NCBI GenBank assembly: GCA_017425245.1
Contig: JAFOOX010000063.1
Location: 124,001-188,000, forward strand
Direction of reading: 5' to 3'
Length of the DNA stretch: 64,000 bases
Origin: Gammaproteobacteria bacterium
Lineage (GTDB): Bacteria > Pseudomonadota > Gammaproteobacteria > Enterobacterales > Neiellaceae
Shown: piece after piece, positions 56,026 to 64,000 of the stretch
Numbering within the stretch: position 1 is the stretch's first letter
How the letters are laid out: each line of letters opens with the position of its first letter
Made by a program: the position numbers and the translations under genes
Notes under the pieces: model-generated
What the model was told of the DNA's origin: nothing
The model's database searches: none
The model's input: only the letters and a program-made list of their open reading frames with translations

Positions 56026-56742
56026 ATGACAGAACGTGAACTCAATCTCCTCTTGCTGAGCAGCTCGCGCGTGGGTGGCGGTGGCTACCTGGATTCGGCA
56101 CGGCAATTGATCGGTAATCTCTTCGCCAACTGCCAGCGCATCCTGTTTATCCCCTTCGCGGGGGTCACCATCAGCCACGCCGATTACGCGCAGCGGGTGC
56201 GTGCCGGACTGCCAGCACTGGCTGAACGCATTCATCTGCTCAACCTCGACGATGACGGCCCGGAAACACTGGCCAGCTGCGATGGGGTGATGGTGGGCGG
56301 CGGCAACACCTTCGCCCTGCTCGACCGCCTCTACCGCCATGCGCTGGTGCGCGAGCTGCGCGATGCGGTTAACGGCGGCATGTCTTATGTCGGCTGGAGC
56401 GCCGGTTCCAATATCGCCGGGCCCACGATCCGCACCACCAACGACATGCCAATCATCGAACCGCCGTCGCTGGCCGCGTTGAATCTGGTGCCGTTTCAGC
56501 TCAACCCCCACTACACCAGTTTTGTCCCGGCCAACTTCCATGGTGAAACCCGGCGCGAACGACTGGCGGAGTTCATGGTCGCCAACCCCGACAGCCGGGT
56601 GCTGGCCCTGCCCGAGGGCTGTGGCCTGCGGGTGCGGGGGACTGAGGTTGAGGTAGTCGGTGAGTTTGCTGCGCTGGAACTAGCCGCAGACGGGCGGGAT
56701 CTCGAACTGGCCGTTGGCCAACGCTTTAACCTCAATGGCTGA
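56026..56742 (+). CDS. pepE: Dipeptidase E (alpha-aspartyl dipeptidase)
   Basis: 238 residues from ATG 56026, with AAGGAG 11 bases before it; the frame opens at 55834 but the family begins MTERELNLLLLSSS. Ser hydrolase of the S51 family with S125 (GWSAGSN) and His in LNPHYTSF. Cleaves N-terminal Asp dipeptides. The 3' end overlaps the convergent transporter gene by 11 bp. The upstream sequence has two hairpins (one at 55893-55917, one CTGCGG...CCGCAG near 55952-55970). Confidence 0.93.
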   Translation: MTERELNLLLLSSSRVGGGGYLDSARQLIGNLFANCQRILFIPFAGVTISHADYAQRVRAGLPALAERIHLLNLDDDGPETLASCDGVMVGGGNTFALLDRLYRHALVRELRDAVNGGMSYVGWSAGSNIAGPTIRTTNDMPIIEPPSLAALNLVPFQLNPHYTSFVPANFHGETRRERLAEFMVANPDSRVLALPEGCGLRVRGTEVEVVGEFAALELAADGRDLELAVGQRFNLNG

Positions 56743-57544
56743 AGCTGCCAGCAAACAGCATCAGCGCCAGCACTAACAAGAGCAGGGCAAAGGCGTTTTT
56801 CAGTCGCCTGGCGGGCCAGCGATGAGCCAGCCGGGCGCCGACGCCAGCCAGCAGCCAGCTGCTGGCGCAGATCCCGGCAATAGCCGGCAGATAGAGATAG
56901 CCGAGACTCCACGGGGGCATGCCACTAACCCCCCAGCCAGCAATCAGATAGCTGATGCCTGCGCTCAGGGCTAGCACCACCCCACAGGCGGCAGAACCGG
57001 CCACGGCACGAGTGATGGAGAGACCTAAGCGCTGCAGCAGTGGGACCAGCAAGGTGCCCCCACCGATGCCCACCAGCCCGGCCAATACCCCGACGCCAGC
57101 CCCCGCCGGCATTAACCACCAAGGTAGCGATAACGGTCGGTCTTCGGGCTGGCCACGCCATTGGCGCCAAGCCATAAACAACAAGAACAGCGAGAACAGT
57201 CGCTCCAACCACAGGCCATTGACATGATGAGCGATAGGGCCTGCCAACGTCGCCCCCAGTGCCACAGCGGGCGCCAATCGCCACACCGCGCGCCAAGGAA
57301 CTCCGCCACGGCGATGGTGATTCCAGGCGCTGGACAGCGAGGTGACCAGCACCGTCACCAGCGAACTACCCATCGCCACCTTGGCCACCAGCGTCGGTTC
57401 AACCCCAGCCAGTGGCAAGGTAAACAGCAGCACCGGCACCACAATCAAGCCGCCGCCAATGCCAAACAAACCACCGGCCAAACCAGCGATGGCGCCAACC
57501 AGCAGATAAAGGGCAAGAGAGAGCACGGCAACGAGCCCAGACAA
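56732..57544 (-). CDS. TSUP family transporter (TauE/SafE)
   Basis: 270 residues with about eight spans. The N-terminal GAIAGLAGGLFGIGGGLIVVPVL and the matching internal repeat GVLAGLVGIGGGTLLVPLL are the family hallmark. Sulfite, sulfoacetate or similar anions are likely substrates but undetermined. A different subgroup from the YfcA-like gene at 46282. Confidence 0.88.
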   Translation of the reverse strand: MSGLVAVLSLALYLLVGAIAGLAGGLFGIGGGLIVVPVLLFTLPLAGVEPTLVAKVAMGSSLVTVLVTSLSSAWNHHRRGGVPWRAVWRLAPAVALGATLAGPIAHHVNGLWLERLFSLFLLFMAWRQWRGQPEDRPLSLPWWLMPAGAGVGVLAGLVGIGGGTLLVPLLQRLGLSITRAVAGSAACGVVLALSAGISYLIAGWGVSGMPPWSLGYLYLPAIAGICASSWLLAGVGARLAHRWPARRLKNAFALLLLVLALMLFAGSFSH

Positions 57545-57613
57545 GGATAAGGAGCCGCAGTTTAGCGGATCGCCCCCCGACTGCCAGTAAGCCGTTAACG
57601 GGGGGTGAGGGTA

Positions 57614-57910
57614 TCAGCTGTCGCTGGCAGAGCGATCGGAGTGCCCCAGATCGAGGCCGGGCGCGATGCGATCCCGGATCCGTTGTTTGAGCGCCTTGAG
57701 TTCGGGAAAGCCCCCATCCCGGCGGCGGCACCACAGCGGTTGCTCGTCGCCGACCACCGCGACGTTGAACTCGCCACTGGCCGCCGGGCCAATCAAGACA
57801 CCATCGACATAGGGCTCAAAGGTGGTCAGCAGCTCCTGCGCCAGCCAGCCGGCGCGCAGCAGCCAACGACATTTGGGGCAATAGCGGATCACCAGCTGTG
57901 GCTTGGCCAT
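57614..57910 (-). CDS. SelW-type redox protein (Rdx family)
   Basis: 98 residues from ATG 57910. C11-P-K-C14 (RYCPKCRWLL) is the CxxC of the SelT/SelW/SelH family, where some members have selenocysteine at the second position; here it is Cys. Thioredoxin-like fold with FNVAVVGDEQPLWCRRRDGGFPE near the end. It starts ten bases after the tyrA stop, so it is probably the last gene of aroF-tyrA-selW. Function of bacterial members is not settled. Confidence 0.85.
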   Translation of the reverse strand: MAKPQLVIRYCPKCRWLLRAGWLAQELLTTFEPYVDGVLIGPAASGEFNVAVVGDEQPLWCRRRDGGFPELKALKQRIRDRIAPGLDLGHSDRSASDS

Positions 57911-57920
57911 GGACGTGGCC

Positions 57921-59063
57921 TCAGCCGAGGTGGCGGCGGTCGTTGGCCACCAGCAGCATGTCGCGGCTCTCCTTGAGGAACTGCTGGGCGAAGGGGCCGA
58001 ACCAGTCGGCCACCGCGCCAAAGGCCTGGATGAAGCCCTCGCGATCCCCTTTTTCAAGCAGCTGCAGGGCGCTTTCAAAGCGCTGCAGGTAGCGGCGGAA
58101 CATCGGCAGTGCGGTCTGCGACGACAGGATGATATCGGCATAGAGCGCGCCATCCTGGGCAAACAGGCGACCGACCATCGCCAGTTCAAGACGATAGATG
58201 GGCGACGAGAACGCCAGCAGCTCACGCACATCGGCGTTTTCTGCCATCAGATGGTTGCCGTAGACAAAACTGGTGAAGTGACGCATCGCCTGCACCAGCG
58301 CCATCGCTTCATCGTGGAACTGCGGGGTGCTGGGCTTGAGATGAGCCCCCCACAACGCAAACTGGTCCAACAACCAGCCATAGGCCTCAGGCTGGCGCCC
58401 GTCACAGACCACAATCAGCTGCTTGGCGAAGCTGCTGACGTCAGGGCCAAACATCGGATGCAGGCCCACTACCGGACCGCTGTGGGCATCCAGCATGGCG
58501 GCCAGCGGCTCACGCTTGATACTGGTCAGGTCGCAGAGGATGGTGCCGTGATCCAGCCGTCCCTTAAGGTCGGCGATAATAGCGCTGGTCGTGGCGATCG
58601 GTACCGACACCACCACCACGCTGGCCCCTTTGAGCAAGGCATCGGCATCCGCCCACTGCTGACGGCCAAGCACTTTGACCTCATAGCCAGAGAGGCGGAA
58701 CATCTGTACGAACAGCTTGCCCAGCTGGCCGTTACCGCCCACCACCACCACCGGCCCGGCGGACGGGTTAACGCATTTGAAACCCGTATCTTTTTCGGAG
58801 CGGTAGGACTCGCGCATGGCGCGGCGCAGCACATCCTCAATCAGATCCGGCGGTACCCCCAAGACTTCGGCTTCGGCGCGACGCTGAGCCAGCATCGCCG
58901 CTTCCCGCTCGGGCACATAGATCGGCAGACCGAGCACATGCTTGGCCTCCCCCACTTCGGCCACCAGCGCCATGCGCTGGGCCAGCAGCTGCAACAGCTG
59001 CTGATCCACCGCATCGATGCGTTCACGCAGCCCTTGCAGGCTCTGTTCCGCCGCCTTGTTCAC
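57921..59063 (-). CDS. tyrA: Bifunctional chorismate mutase/prephenate dehydrogenase
   Basis: 380 residues (E. coli 373). N-terminal chorismate mutase (about 1-90, [22 protein letters not shown]) and a prephenate dehydrogenase with Rossmann loop [12 protein letters not shown]. Makes 4-hydroxyphenylpyruvate for tyrosine. It follows aroF by 17 bases, the standard tyrosine operon. Confidence 0.96.
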   Translation of the reverse strand: MNKAAEQSLQGLRERIDAVDQQLLQLLAQRMALVAEVGEAKHVLGLPIYVPEREAAMLAQRRAEAEVLGVPPDLIEDVLRRAMRESYRSEKDTGFKCVNPSAGPVVVVGGNGQLGKLFVQMFRLSGYEVKVLGRQQWADADALLKGASVVVVSVPIATTSAIIADLKGRLDHGTILCDLTSIKREPLAAMLDAHSGPVVGLHPMFGPDVSSFAKQLIVVCDGRQPEAYGWLLDQFALWGAHLKPSTPQFHDEAMALVQAMRHFTSFVYGNHLMAENADVRELLAFSSPIYRLELAMVGRLFAQDGALYADIILSSQTALPMFRRYLQRFESALQLLEKGDREGFIQAFGAVADWFGPFAQQFLKESRDMLLVANDRRHLG

Positions 59064-59080
59064 TGCTATCTCCTGACAAC

Positions 59081-60151
<1,071 letters not shown>

Positions 60152-60255
60152 CGGGCTCTCCAGCGACTTCTGCCAACCACAGTAGCAGGGCCGCTACGGT
60201 GGCGAGTATGGGACAGGATTATGGGGGGCAGCGCCGGCGAAGTATAGGGCGGTTA

Positions 60256-60289
60256 TGCATATTTATGGGATTTAATGCATGAATATGCA
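60256..60289 (-). promoter_or_regulatory. Tandem imperfect palindromes upstream of aroF
   Basis: TGCAT-ATTT-ATGGG (60256-60269) and TGCAT-GAAT-ATGCA (60276-60289) lie 20 bases apart centre to centre, 105-138 bases before the aroF start. Arms TGCATATT and AATATGCA also form an outer inverted repeat. The pattern resembles paired ArgR-type boxes more than TyrR boxes (TGTAAA-N6-TTTACA), but no regulator is proven. Confidence 0.35.
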
Positions 60290-60302
60290 CCAAGCCAGAG
60301 AA

Positions 60303-60329
60303 ACGCAAACGCCCGCGACAAGCGCGGGC
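60303..60329 (-). terminator. Terminator after rplS
   Basis: On the minus strand, stem GCCCGCG / CGCGGGC with a 5-base loop is followed by GTTTGCGTTT. It lies 33 bases after the rplS stop. Confidence 0.75.
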
Positions 60330-60362
60330 GGTGCGGGGAAACCGGGATGGTCGGGTCGTGGA

Positions 60363-60710
60363 TTAAGCGATTTTTTCGCGGATACGGGCGGACTTGCCGC
60401 TGCGCTCGCGCAGATAGTACAGCTTGGCGCGACGAACGTCGCCGCGACGCACGACCTTGATGCTCTCGACGGCCGGGCTGTGGGTCTGGAACACGCGCTC
60501 CACACCTTCGCCGTTGGAAATCTTGCGTACGGTGAACGCGCTGTTCAGGCCGCGGTTGCGCTTGGCAATAACCACGCCTTCGAACGCCTGCAGACGCTCA
60601 CGGTTGCCTTCCTTGACGCGGACCTGCACCACGACGGTGTCACCCGGGCCAAAGGCCGGGACGTCCTGCTTCATCTGTTCCTGTTCAAGCTGCTTGATGA
60701 TGTTGCTCAT
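60363..60710 (-). CDS. rplS: 50S ribosomal protein L19
   Basis: 115 residues (same as E. coli). [40 protein letters not shown] and [17 protein letters not shown] are typical. Last gene of the rpsP-rimM-trmD-rplS operon. Confidence 0.97.
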   Translation of the reverse strand: MSNIIKQLEQEQMKQDVPAFGPGDTVVVQVRVKEGNRERLQAFEGVVIAKRNRGLNSAFTVRKISNGEGVERVFQTHSPAVESIKVVRRGDVRRAKLYYLRERSGKSARIREKIA

Positions 60711-60741
60711 AGTTTCCTCACCCTAGAATAAACTGAAGCCT

Positions 60742-61485
60742 CTACTGTTTGTCCCGCCAGTGGCGGACAAACTCGGCAAGAAGTTCTTCTTGCTCGCCAG
60801 TCAGAGCTAGGCCTTCGATAAGATCCGGCCGTCTCTCCCAGGTTCGACCCAGTGCCTGCAGCATCCGCCAGCGACGAATCGCTGCGTGGTTGCCGGACAG
60901 CAGCACCTCCGGCACCGTCAGCCCGTCCAGAACTTCCGGACGGGTGTAGTGCGGGCAATCCAGCAGACCATCGGTAAAGGAGTCTTGCTCCGCCGATTCC
61001 TGCTTGCCCAGCACCCCCGGTACCAGTCGTGATACTGCGTCGATGAGTGTCATCGCCGGCAGCTCACCGCCACTGAGCACATAGTCGCCCACCGACACTT
61101 CCAGATCGATTTCGGTCTGGATCACCCGTTCGTCGATCCCCTCGTAACGGCCGGCCACCAGAATCAGGCGCGGTTCACGCGCCAGCTGCTGCACCAGTTT
61201 CTGATCCAGCCGTCGACCTTGCGGCGACAGATAGATCACCTTGCCACCCTCACCCGCTGCTTTGGCCGCGTGAATCGCATCACGCAGCGGCTGCACCATC
61301 ATCAGCATGCCGGGGCCGCCACCGTAGCAGCGATCGTCGACAGTGCGATGACGGTCGTGGGCAAAGTCGCGCGGGTTGACGCAGTTGACCTCAATGAGGC
61401 CATTGCGTACTGCCCGCCCAGTGACACCGTACTCGGTTAGCGCCCGGAACATCTCCGGGAACAGGGTCACCACCCCGATCCGCAT
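60742..61485 (-). CDS. trmD: tRNA (guanine-N1)-methyltransferase
   Basis: 247 residues. SPOUT-fold enzyme that makes m1G37 and prevents frameshifting. Trefoil-knot motifs include [10 protein letters not shown] and [11 protein letters not shown]. Start [13 protein letters not shown] is the family's. Twelve bases separate it from rimM. Confidence 0.97.
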   Translation of the reverse strand: MRIGVVTLFPEMFRALTEYGVTGRAVRNGLIEVNCVNPRDFAHDRHRTVDDRCYGGGPGMLMMVQPLRDAIHAAKAAGEGGKVIYLSPQGRRLDQKLVQQLAREPRLILVAGRYEGIDERVIQTEIDLEVSVGDYVLSGGELPAMTLIDAVSRLVPGVLGKQESAEQDSFTDGLLDCPHYTRPEVLDGLTVPEVLLSGNHAAIRRWRMLQALGRTWERRPDLIEGLALTGEQEELLAEFVRHWRDKQ

Positions 61486-61497
61486 TTCGCCGTTTCC

Positions 61498-62031
61498 TTA
61501 GAAATCCGGATCCCAATCGACCGTAATGGTCTTGTGGGCCAGGTCCACCTGTTTGATGACCTGATCCAGTAAAAACGGAATAAGTCGTTCCCGTTTACCG
61601 AACGGATCATTCGCCGGAGCCGTAAGGGCCAGAACGTCGTTTGATCCTGTCTCCATCAGCCCGTTGACCACCCCCAGCGCAAAGCCGGATTCGGTGACCA
61701 CCTGCATGCCGATGAGATCGCGCCAGTAATACTCGCCTTCCGGCAGCGGCGGCAGCAATTCAGCCGCCACCGCCACGTCCAGACCTACATAGGTCTCGGC
61801 ACTGGTACGATCCTCCACGCCGGCGAAACGCACGATCAACCCTTCGTTGTGGCGACGCCACTGGGCAACCGCGATATCGCGCCAGTTACCATCCTTGCCA
61901 ATCTGCCAAGGCTGGTAGGAAAAGACCTGTTCGGGGTCTCCGGTAAAGGAGTGAATCTTCAGCCAGCCGCGGATCCCGTACGCCGCGCCTAACTTGCCTA
62001 CAACCACCAGTTCACTCATGGCTTTCGGCAC
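61498..62031 (-). CDS. rimM: Ribosome maturation factor RimM
   Basis: 177 residues. N-terminal RimM domain (VVVGKLGAAYGIRGWLKIHSF) and C-terminal PRC-barrel (YYWRDLIGMQVV). Assists 30S head assembly around S19. Between rpsP and trmD as usual. Confidence 0.96.
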   Translation of the reverse strand: MPKAMSELVVVGKLGAAYGIRGWLKIHSFTGDPEQVFSYQPWQIGKDGNWRDIAVAQWRRHNEGLIVRFAGVEDRTSAETYVGLDVAVAAELLPPLPEGEYYWRDLIGMQVVTESGFALGVVNGLMETGSNDVLALTAPANDPFGKRERLIPFLLDQVIKQVDLAHKTITVDWDPDF

Positions 62032-62052
62032 TCCTTAAATACACACACTGCC

Positions 62053-62301
62053 TCAGGCAGCGTTGCCAGCTTCTTTCAGCAGCGACGCAACGCGCTCAGA
62101 AGTAGTGGCGCCGTTTTCGACCCAATACTTGACGCGTTCCAGGTCGAGGCGCAGGCGTTCAGCCTGACCACGCGCGACCGGGTTAAAGAAGCCAACACGC
62201 TCAATGAAGCGACCGCTACGGGAGGAGCGACTGTCAGTCACTACTACCTGATAAAACGGACGCTTTTTTGCGCCCTGGCGTTGCAAACGAATGGTTACCA
62301 T
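62053..62301 (-). CDS. rpsP: 30S ribosomal protein S16
   Basis: 82 residues from ATG 62301, which starts [20 protein letters not shown], as in E. coli, and has GAGG five bases upstream; the open frame to 62325 is longer than the family. First gene of its operon. Confidence 0.97.
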   Translation of the reverse strand: MVTIRLQRQGAKKRPFYQVVVTDSRSSRSGRFIERVGFFNPVARGQAERLRLDLERVKYWVENGATTSERVASLLKEAGNAA

Positions 62302-62366
62302 ACCGTCCTCATTCAATGCGACCAACGGTTTCCCGCTCCGCTAGGCCCCCCCAGCGAAGTCGCAAG

Positions 62367-62394
62367 ATTTTACTCGCTAATGATGTCGATGCAA
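62367..62394 (-). promoter_or_regulatory. Promoter of the rpsP operon
   Basis: On the minus strand, -35 TTGCAT (62394-62389), a 16-base spacer and -10 TAAAAT (62372-62367), 66 bases before the rpsP start. It follows the ffh terminator region, so the ribosomal operon has its own promoter. Confidence 0.65.
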
Positions 62395-62396
62395 GG

Positions 62397-62465
62397 AAAA
62401 GCGGGGCTTTTTTGGCCGGGCGCGGGCGTTAGCCACCACGACCGGCAGGATGCCGGTCGTGGTGG
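62397..62465 (-). terminator. Two hairpins between ffh and rpsP
   Basis: A perfect 15-bp stem (arms 62433-62447 and 62451-62465, 3-base loop) starts 11 bases after the ffh stop but has no T-run. It is followed by a small AAAAGC / GCTTTT hairpin (62397-62411) with T-runs. Together they probably end ffh transcripts. Confidence 0.6.
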
Positions 62466-62476
62466 GCTGGCGGTCT

Positions 62477-63859
62477 CTAGCGCGGAGGAAACTTCATACC
62501 GCCCATACCACCGGGCGGCATCATCCCCTTCATGCCGCGCATCAGCTTGGTCATGCCGCCCTTGCCGGAGACCTTCTTCATCATTTTCTGCATCTCGAAG
62601 AACTGCTTGAGCAGGCGGTTGACGTCCTGCACCTGCAGGCCGCAGCCGGCGGCAATGCGCCGTTTGCGCGAGCCGCCGATGATGTCGGGCTTGCGCCGTT
62701 CAGCCGGAGTCATGGAGTTGATGATCGCCTCCAGCCGGCGCGGCATCTTGTCATCCATTTTGCTCTTGATCTGGTCAGACAGACCGGCCACACCGGGCAG
62801 TTTGTCGAGCATCGCCATCATGCCGCCCATGTTGTGCAGCTGGCGTAACTGATCACGGAAGTCTTCCAGATCAAAACCCTCGCCCTTGACCATCTTCTTG
62901 GCCATAGCTTCGGCTTTTTCTTTGTCGACCTTGCGCTCCATCTCCTCGATCAGCGACAGCACGTCGCCCATGCCGAGGATACGGCCGGCCAGACGGTCCG
63001 GGTGGAAAGGCTCAAGGGCATCGACCTTCTCGCCCATGCCGAGGAATTTGATCGGCTTGCCGGTGATATGGCGAATGGAGAGCGCGGCACCGCCACGTGC
63101 ATCACCATCGACCTTGGTCAGAATGACGCCGGACAGCGGCAGCGCCTCATTAAAGGCACGGGCCGTGTTGGCGGCGTCCTGACCGGTCATGGCATCGACC
63201 ACAAATAGCGTCTCGATCGGCTTGAGCTGGGCATGCAGCTGCTTGATCTCGTCCATCATCGCCGTATCGATGTGCAAACGGCCGGCGGTATCGACGATCA
63301 GCACGTCATAAAACTTGAGTTTGGCTTCCTTGAGCGCGGCCTCAGCGATATCGGCCGGCTTCTGCTCCGCGCTCGACGGAAAGAAATCGACCCCCACTTC
63401 GGCAGCCAGGGTTTCCAGCTGACGGATAGCGGCCGGACGGTAAACGTCGCAGCTGACCATCATCACCTTTTTCTTTTCCCGCTCACGCAGGAAGCGGCCG
63501 AGCTTGGCGGCGCTGGTGGTTTTACCGGCCCCCTGCAGACCGGCCATAAAGATGATGGCGGGTGGCTGACTATTGAGGGCGAGGGCTTCATTCTTCTGGC
63601 CCATCGCCTCTTCAAGGGCATCGCGCACGATCTTGAGGAAGGCCTGACCGGGGCTGAGGCTTTTCTGCACCTCTTGGCCGAGAGCGCGCTCCTTGACGGT
63701 GGTGACAAATTGTTTGACCACCGGCAACGCTACGTCGGCCTCAAGCAACGCCATGCGCACTTCGCGTAGCGTCTCCTGAATATTCTCCTCAGTCAGGCGT
63801 CCACGGCCGGTGACATTGCGCAGCGTGCGCGACAGGCGATCCGACAGATTCTCGAACAT
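62477..63859 (-). CDS. ffh: Signal recognition particle protein Ffh
   Basis: 460 residues. N domain, G domain with P-loop GLQGAGKTTSAAKLG and DTAGRL, and a Met-rich M domain that binds 4.5S RNA and signal sequences, ending GGMGGMKFPPR. GTPase that targets membrane proteins to FtsY and SecYEG. Its RNA partner, ffs, is 14 kb away at 48462-48577. Start MFENLSDRLSRTLRNVTG matches the family. Confidence 0.97.
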   Translation of the reverse strand: MFENLSDRLSRTLRNVTGRGRLTEENIQETLREVRMALLEADVALPVVKQFVTTVKERALGQEVQKSLSPGQAFLKIVRDALEEAMGQKNEALALNSQPPAIIFMAGLQGAGKTTSAAKLGRFLREREKKKVMMVSCDVYRPAAIRQLETLAAEVGVDFFPSSAEQKPADIAEAALKEAKLKFYDVLIVDTAGRLHIDTAMMDEIKQLHAQLKPIETLFVVDAMTGQDAANTARAFNEALPLSGVILTKVDGDARGGAALSIRHITGKPIKFLGMGEKVDALEPFHPDRLAGRILGMGDVLSLIEEMERKVDKEKAEAMAKKMVKGEGFDLEDFRDQLRQLHNMGGMMAMLDKLPGVAGLSDQIKSKMDDKMPRRLEAIINSMTPAERRKPDIIGGSRKRRIAAGCGLQVQDVNRLLKQFFEMQKMMKKVSGKGGMTKLMRGMKGMMPPGGMGGMKFPPR

Positions 63860-63938
63860 GGCGATTGCGCTCCCTGCCCCCTCGGGGCATCAACTTGGCC
63901 GCGGATTATACCGCCAAGGTGACGCTGACGGGAGACAA

Positions 63939-63968
63939 TTGGCCGCCGACAGCCCACAGCGTTATAGT
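63939..63968 (+). promoter_or_regulatory. Candidate promoter at right edge, divergent from ffh
   Basis: TTGGCC (63939-63944) and TATAGT (63963-63968) with an 18-base spacer (TTATAG at 17) form a fair sigma-70 promoter reading out of the window. An ATG at 63987 (ATG ACG TCG CCC) could begin a gene; in E. coli the membrane gene ypjD lies here, but too little sequence remains to identify it. Confidence 0.45.
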
Positions 63969-64000
63969 GCAGCCAAAGATGCCCGGATGACGTCGCCCAT

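Overview
The window is a stretch of a high-GC gammaproteobacterial chromosome, most like an Aeromonadales or related marine/aquatic lineage (for example Oceanimonas, Zobellella or Aeromonas relatives). This placement rests on protein resemblance to E. coli and Vibrio orthologues and on conserved gene orders: apt-dnaX-ybaB-recR, htpG, adk, hemH; rpsP-rimM-trmD-rplS beside ffh; aroF-tyrA; and a Vibrio-type TonB2 operon. No database search was possible. No tRNA or 16S/23S/5S rRNA gene was recognised.

Layout. Bases 1-2809 are the end of an integrated element (prophage or island): five tiny co-directional ORFs and a large serine recombinase whose start codon overlaps the rimO start codon. Bases 2808-9637 are housekeeping genes (rimO, a MipA/OmpV protein, class I fumarase, pabB, a Nudix hydrolase, cysB). 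At 9758-12899 a three-gene signalling cluster (response regulator with helical repeats, soluble histidine-kinase-like protein, membrane-anchored coiled-coil protein) separates cysB from topA. Bases 12990-24951 hold topA, a FabH-like synthase, cysK, asnB, msrPQ, two short-chain dehydrogenase-type genes, two regulators and a MAPEG protein.

Bases 24960-32838 are the conserved hemH/adk/htpG/recR/ybaB/dnaX/apt block. dnaX carries a complete E. coli-type programmed frameshift signal (A AAA AAG, a 10-bp hairpin and an SD-like element) that would make the gamma subunit. Bases 33386-35513 form the most striking locus: a copper-buffering-peptide-type RiPP operon (HvfA/bufferin-like precursor with seven EGKCG motifs, DUF692/MNIO enzyme, DUF2063 partner) followed by an unannotated 38-residue single-membrane-span ORF in place of the usual DoxX gene.

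Bases 38064-45997 encode an energised outer-membrane uptake system: TPR protein, TonB, ExbD, ExbB, TtpC, DUF3450, and a separately terminated TonB-dependent receptor. Next come a YfcA-like transporter, a DUF2057 protein, a ComFB protein, the 4.5S SRP RNA (ffs), an AsmA protein, and a cobalamin-riboswitch-controlled late B12 operon (cobT-cobS-cobU-cobC-cobO). The window ends with htpX, pepE, a second TSUP transporter, aroF-tyrA-selW, rplS-trmD-rimM-rpsP and ffh, so both the RNA and the protein of SRP are present.
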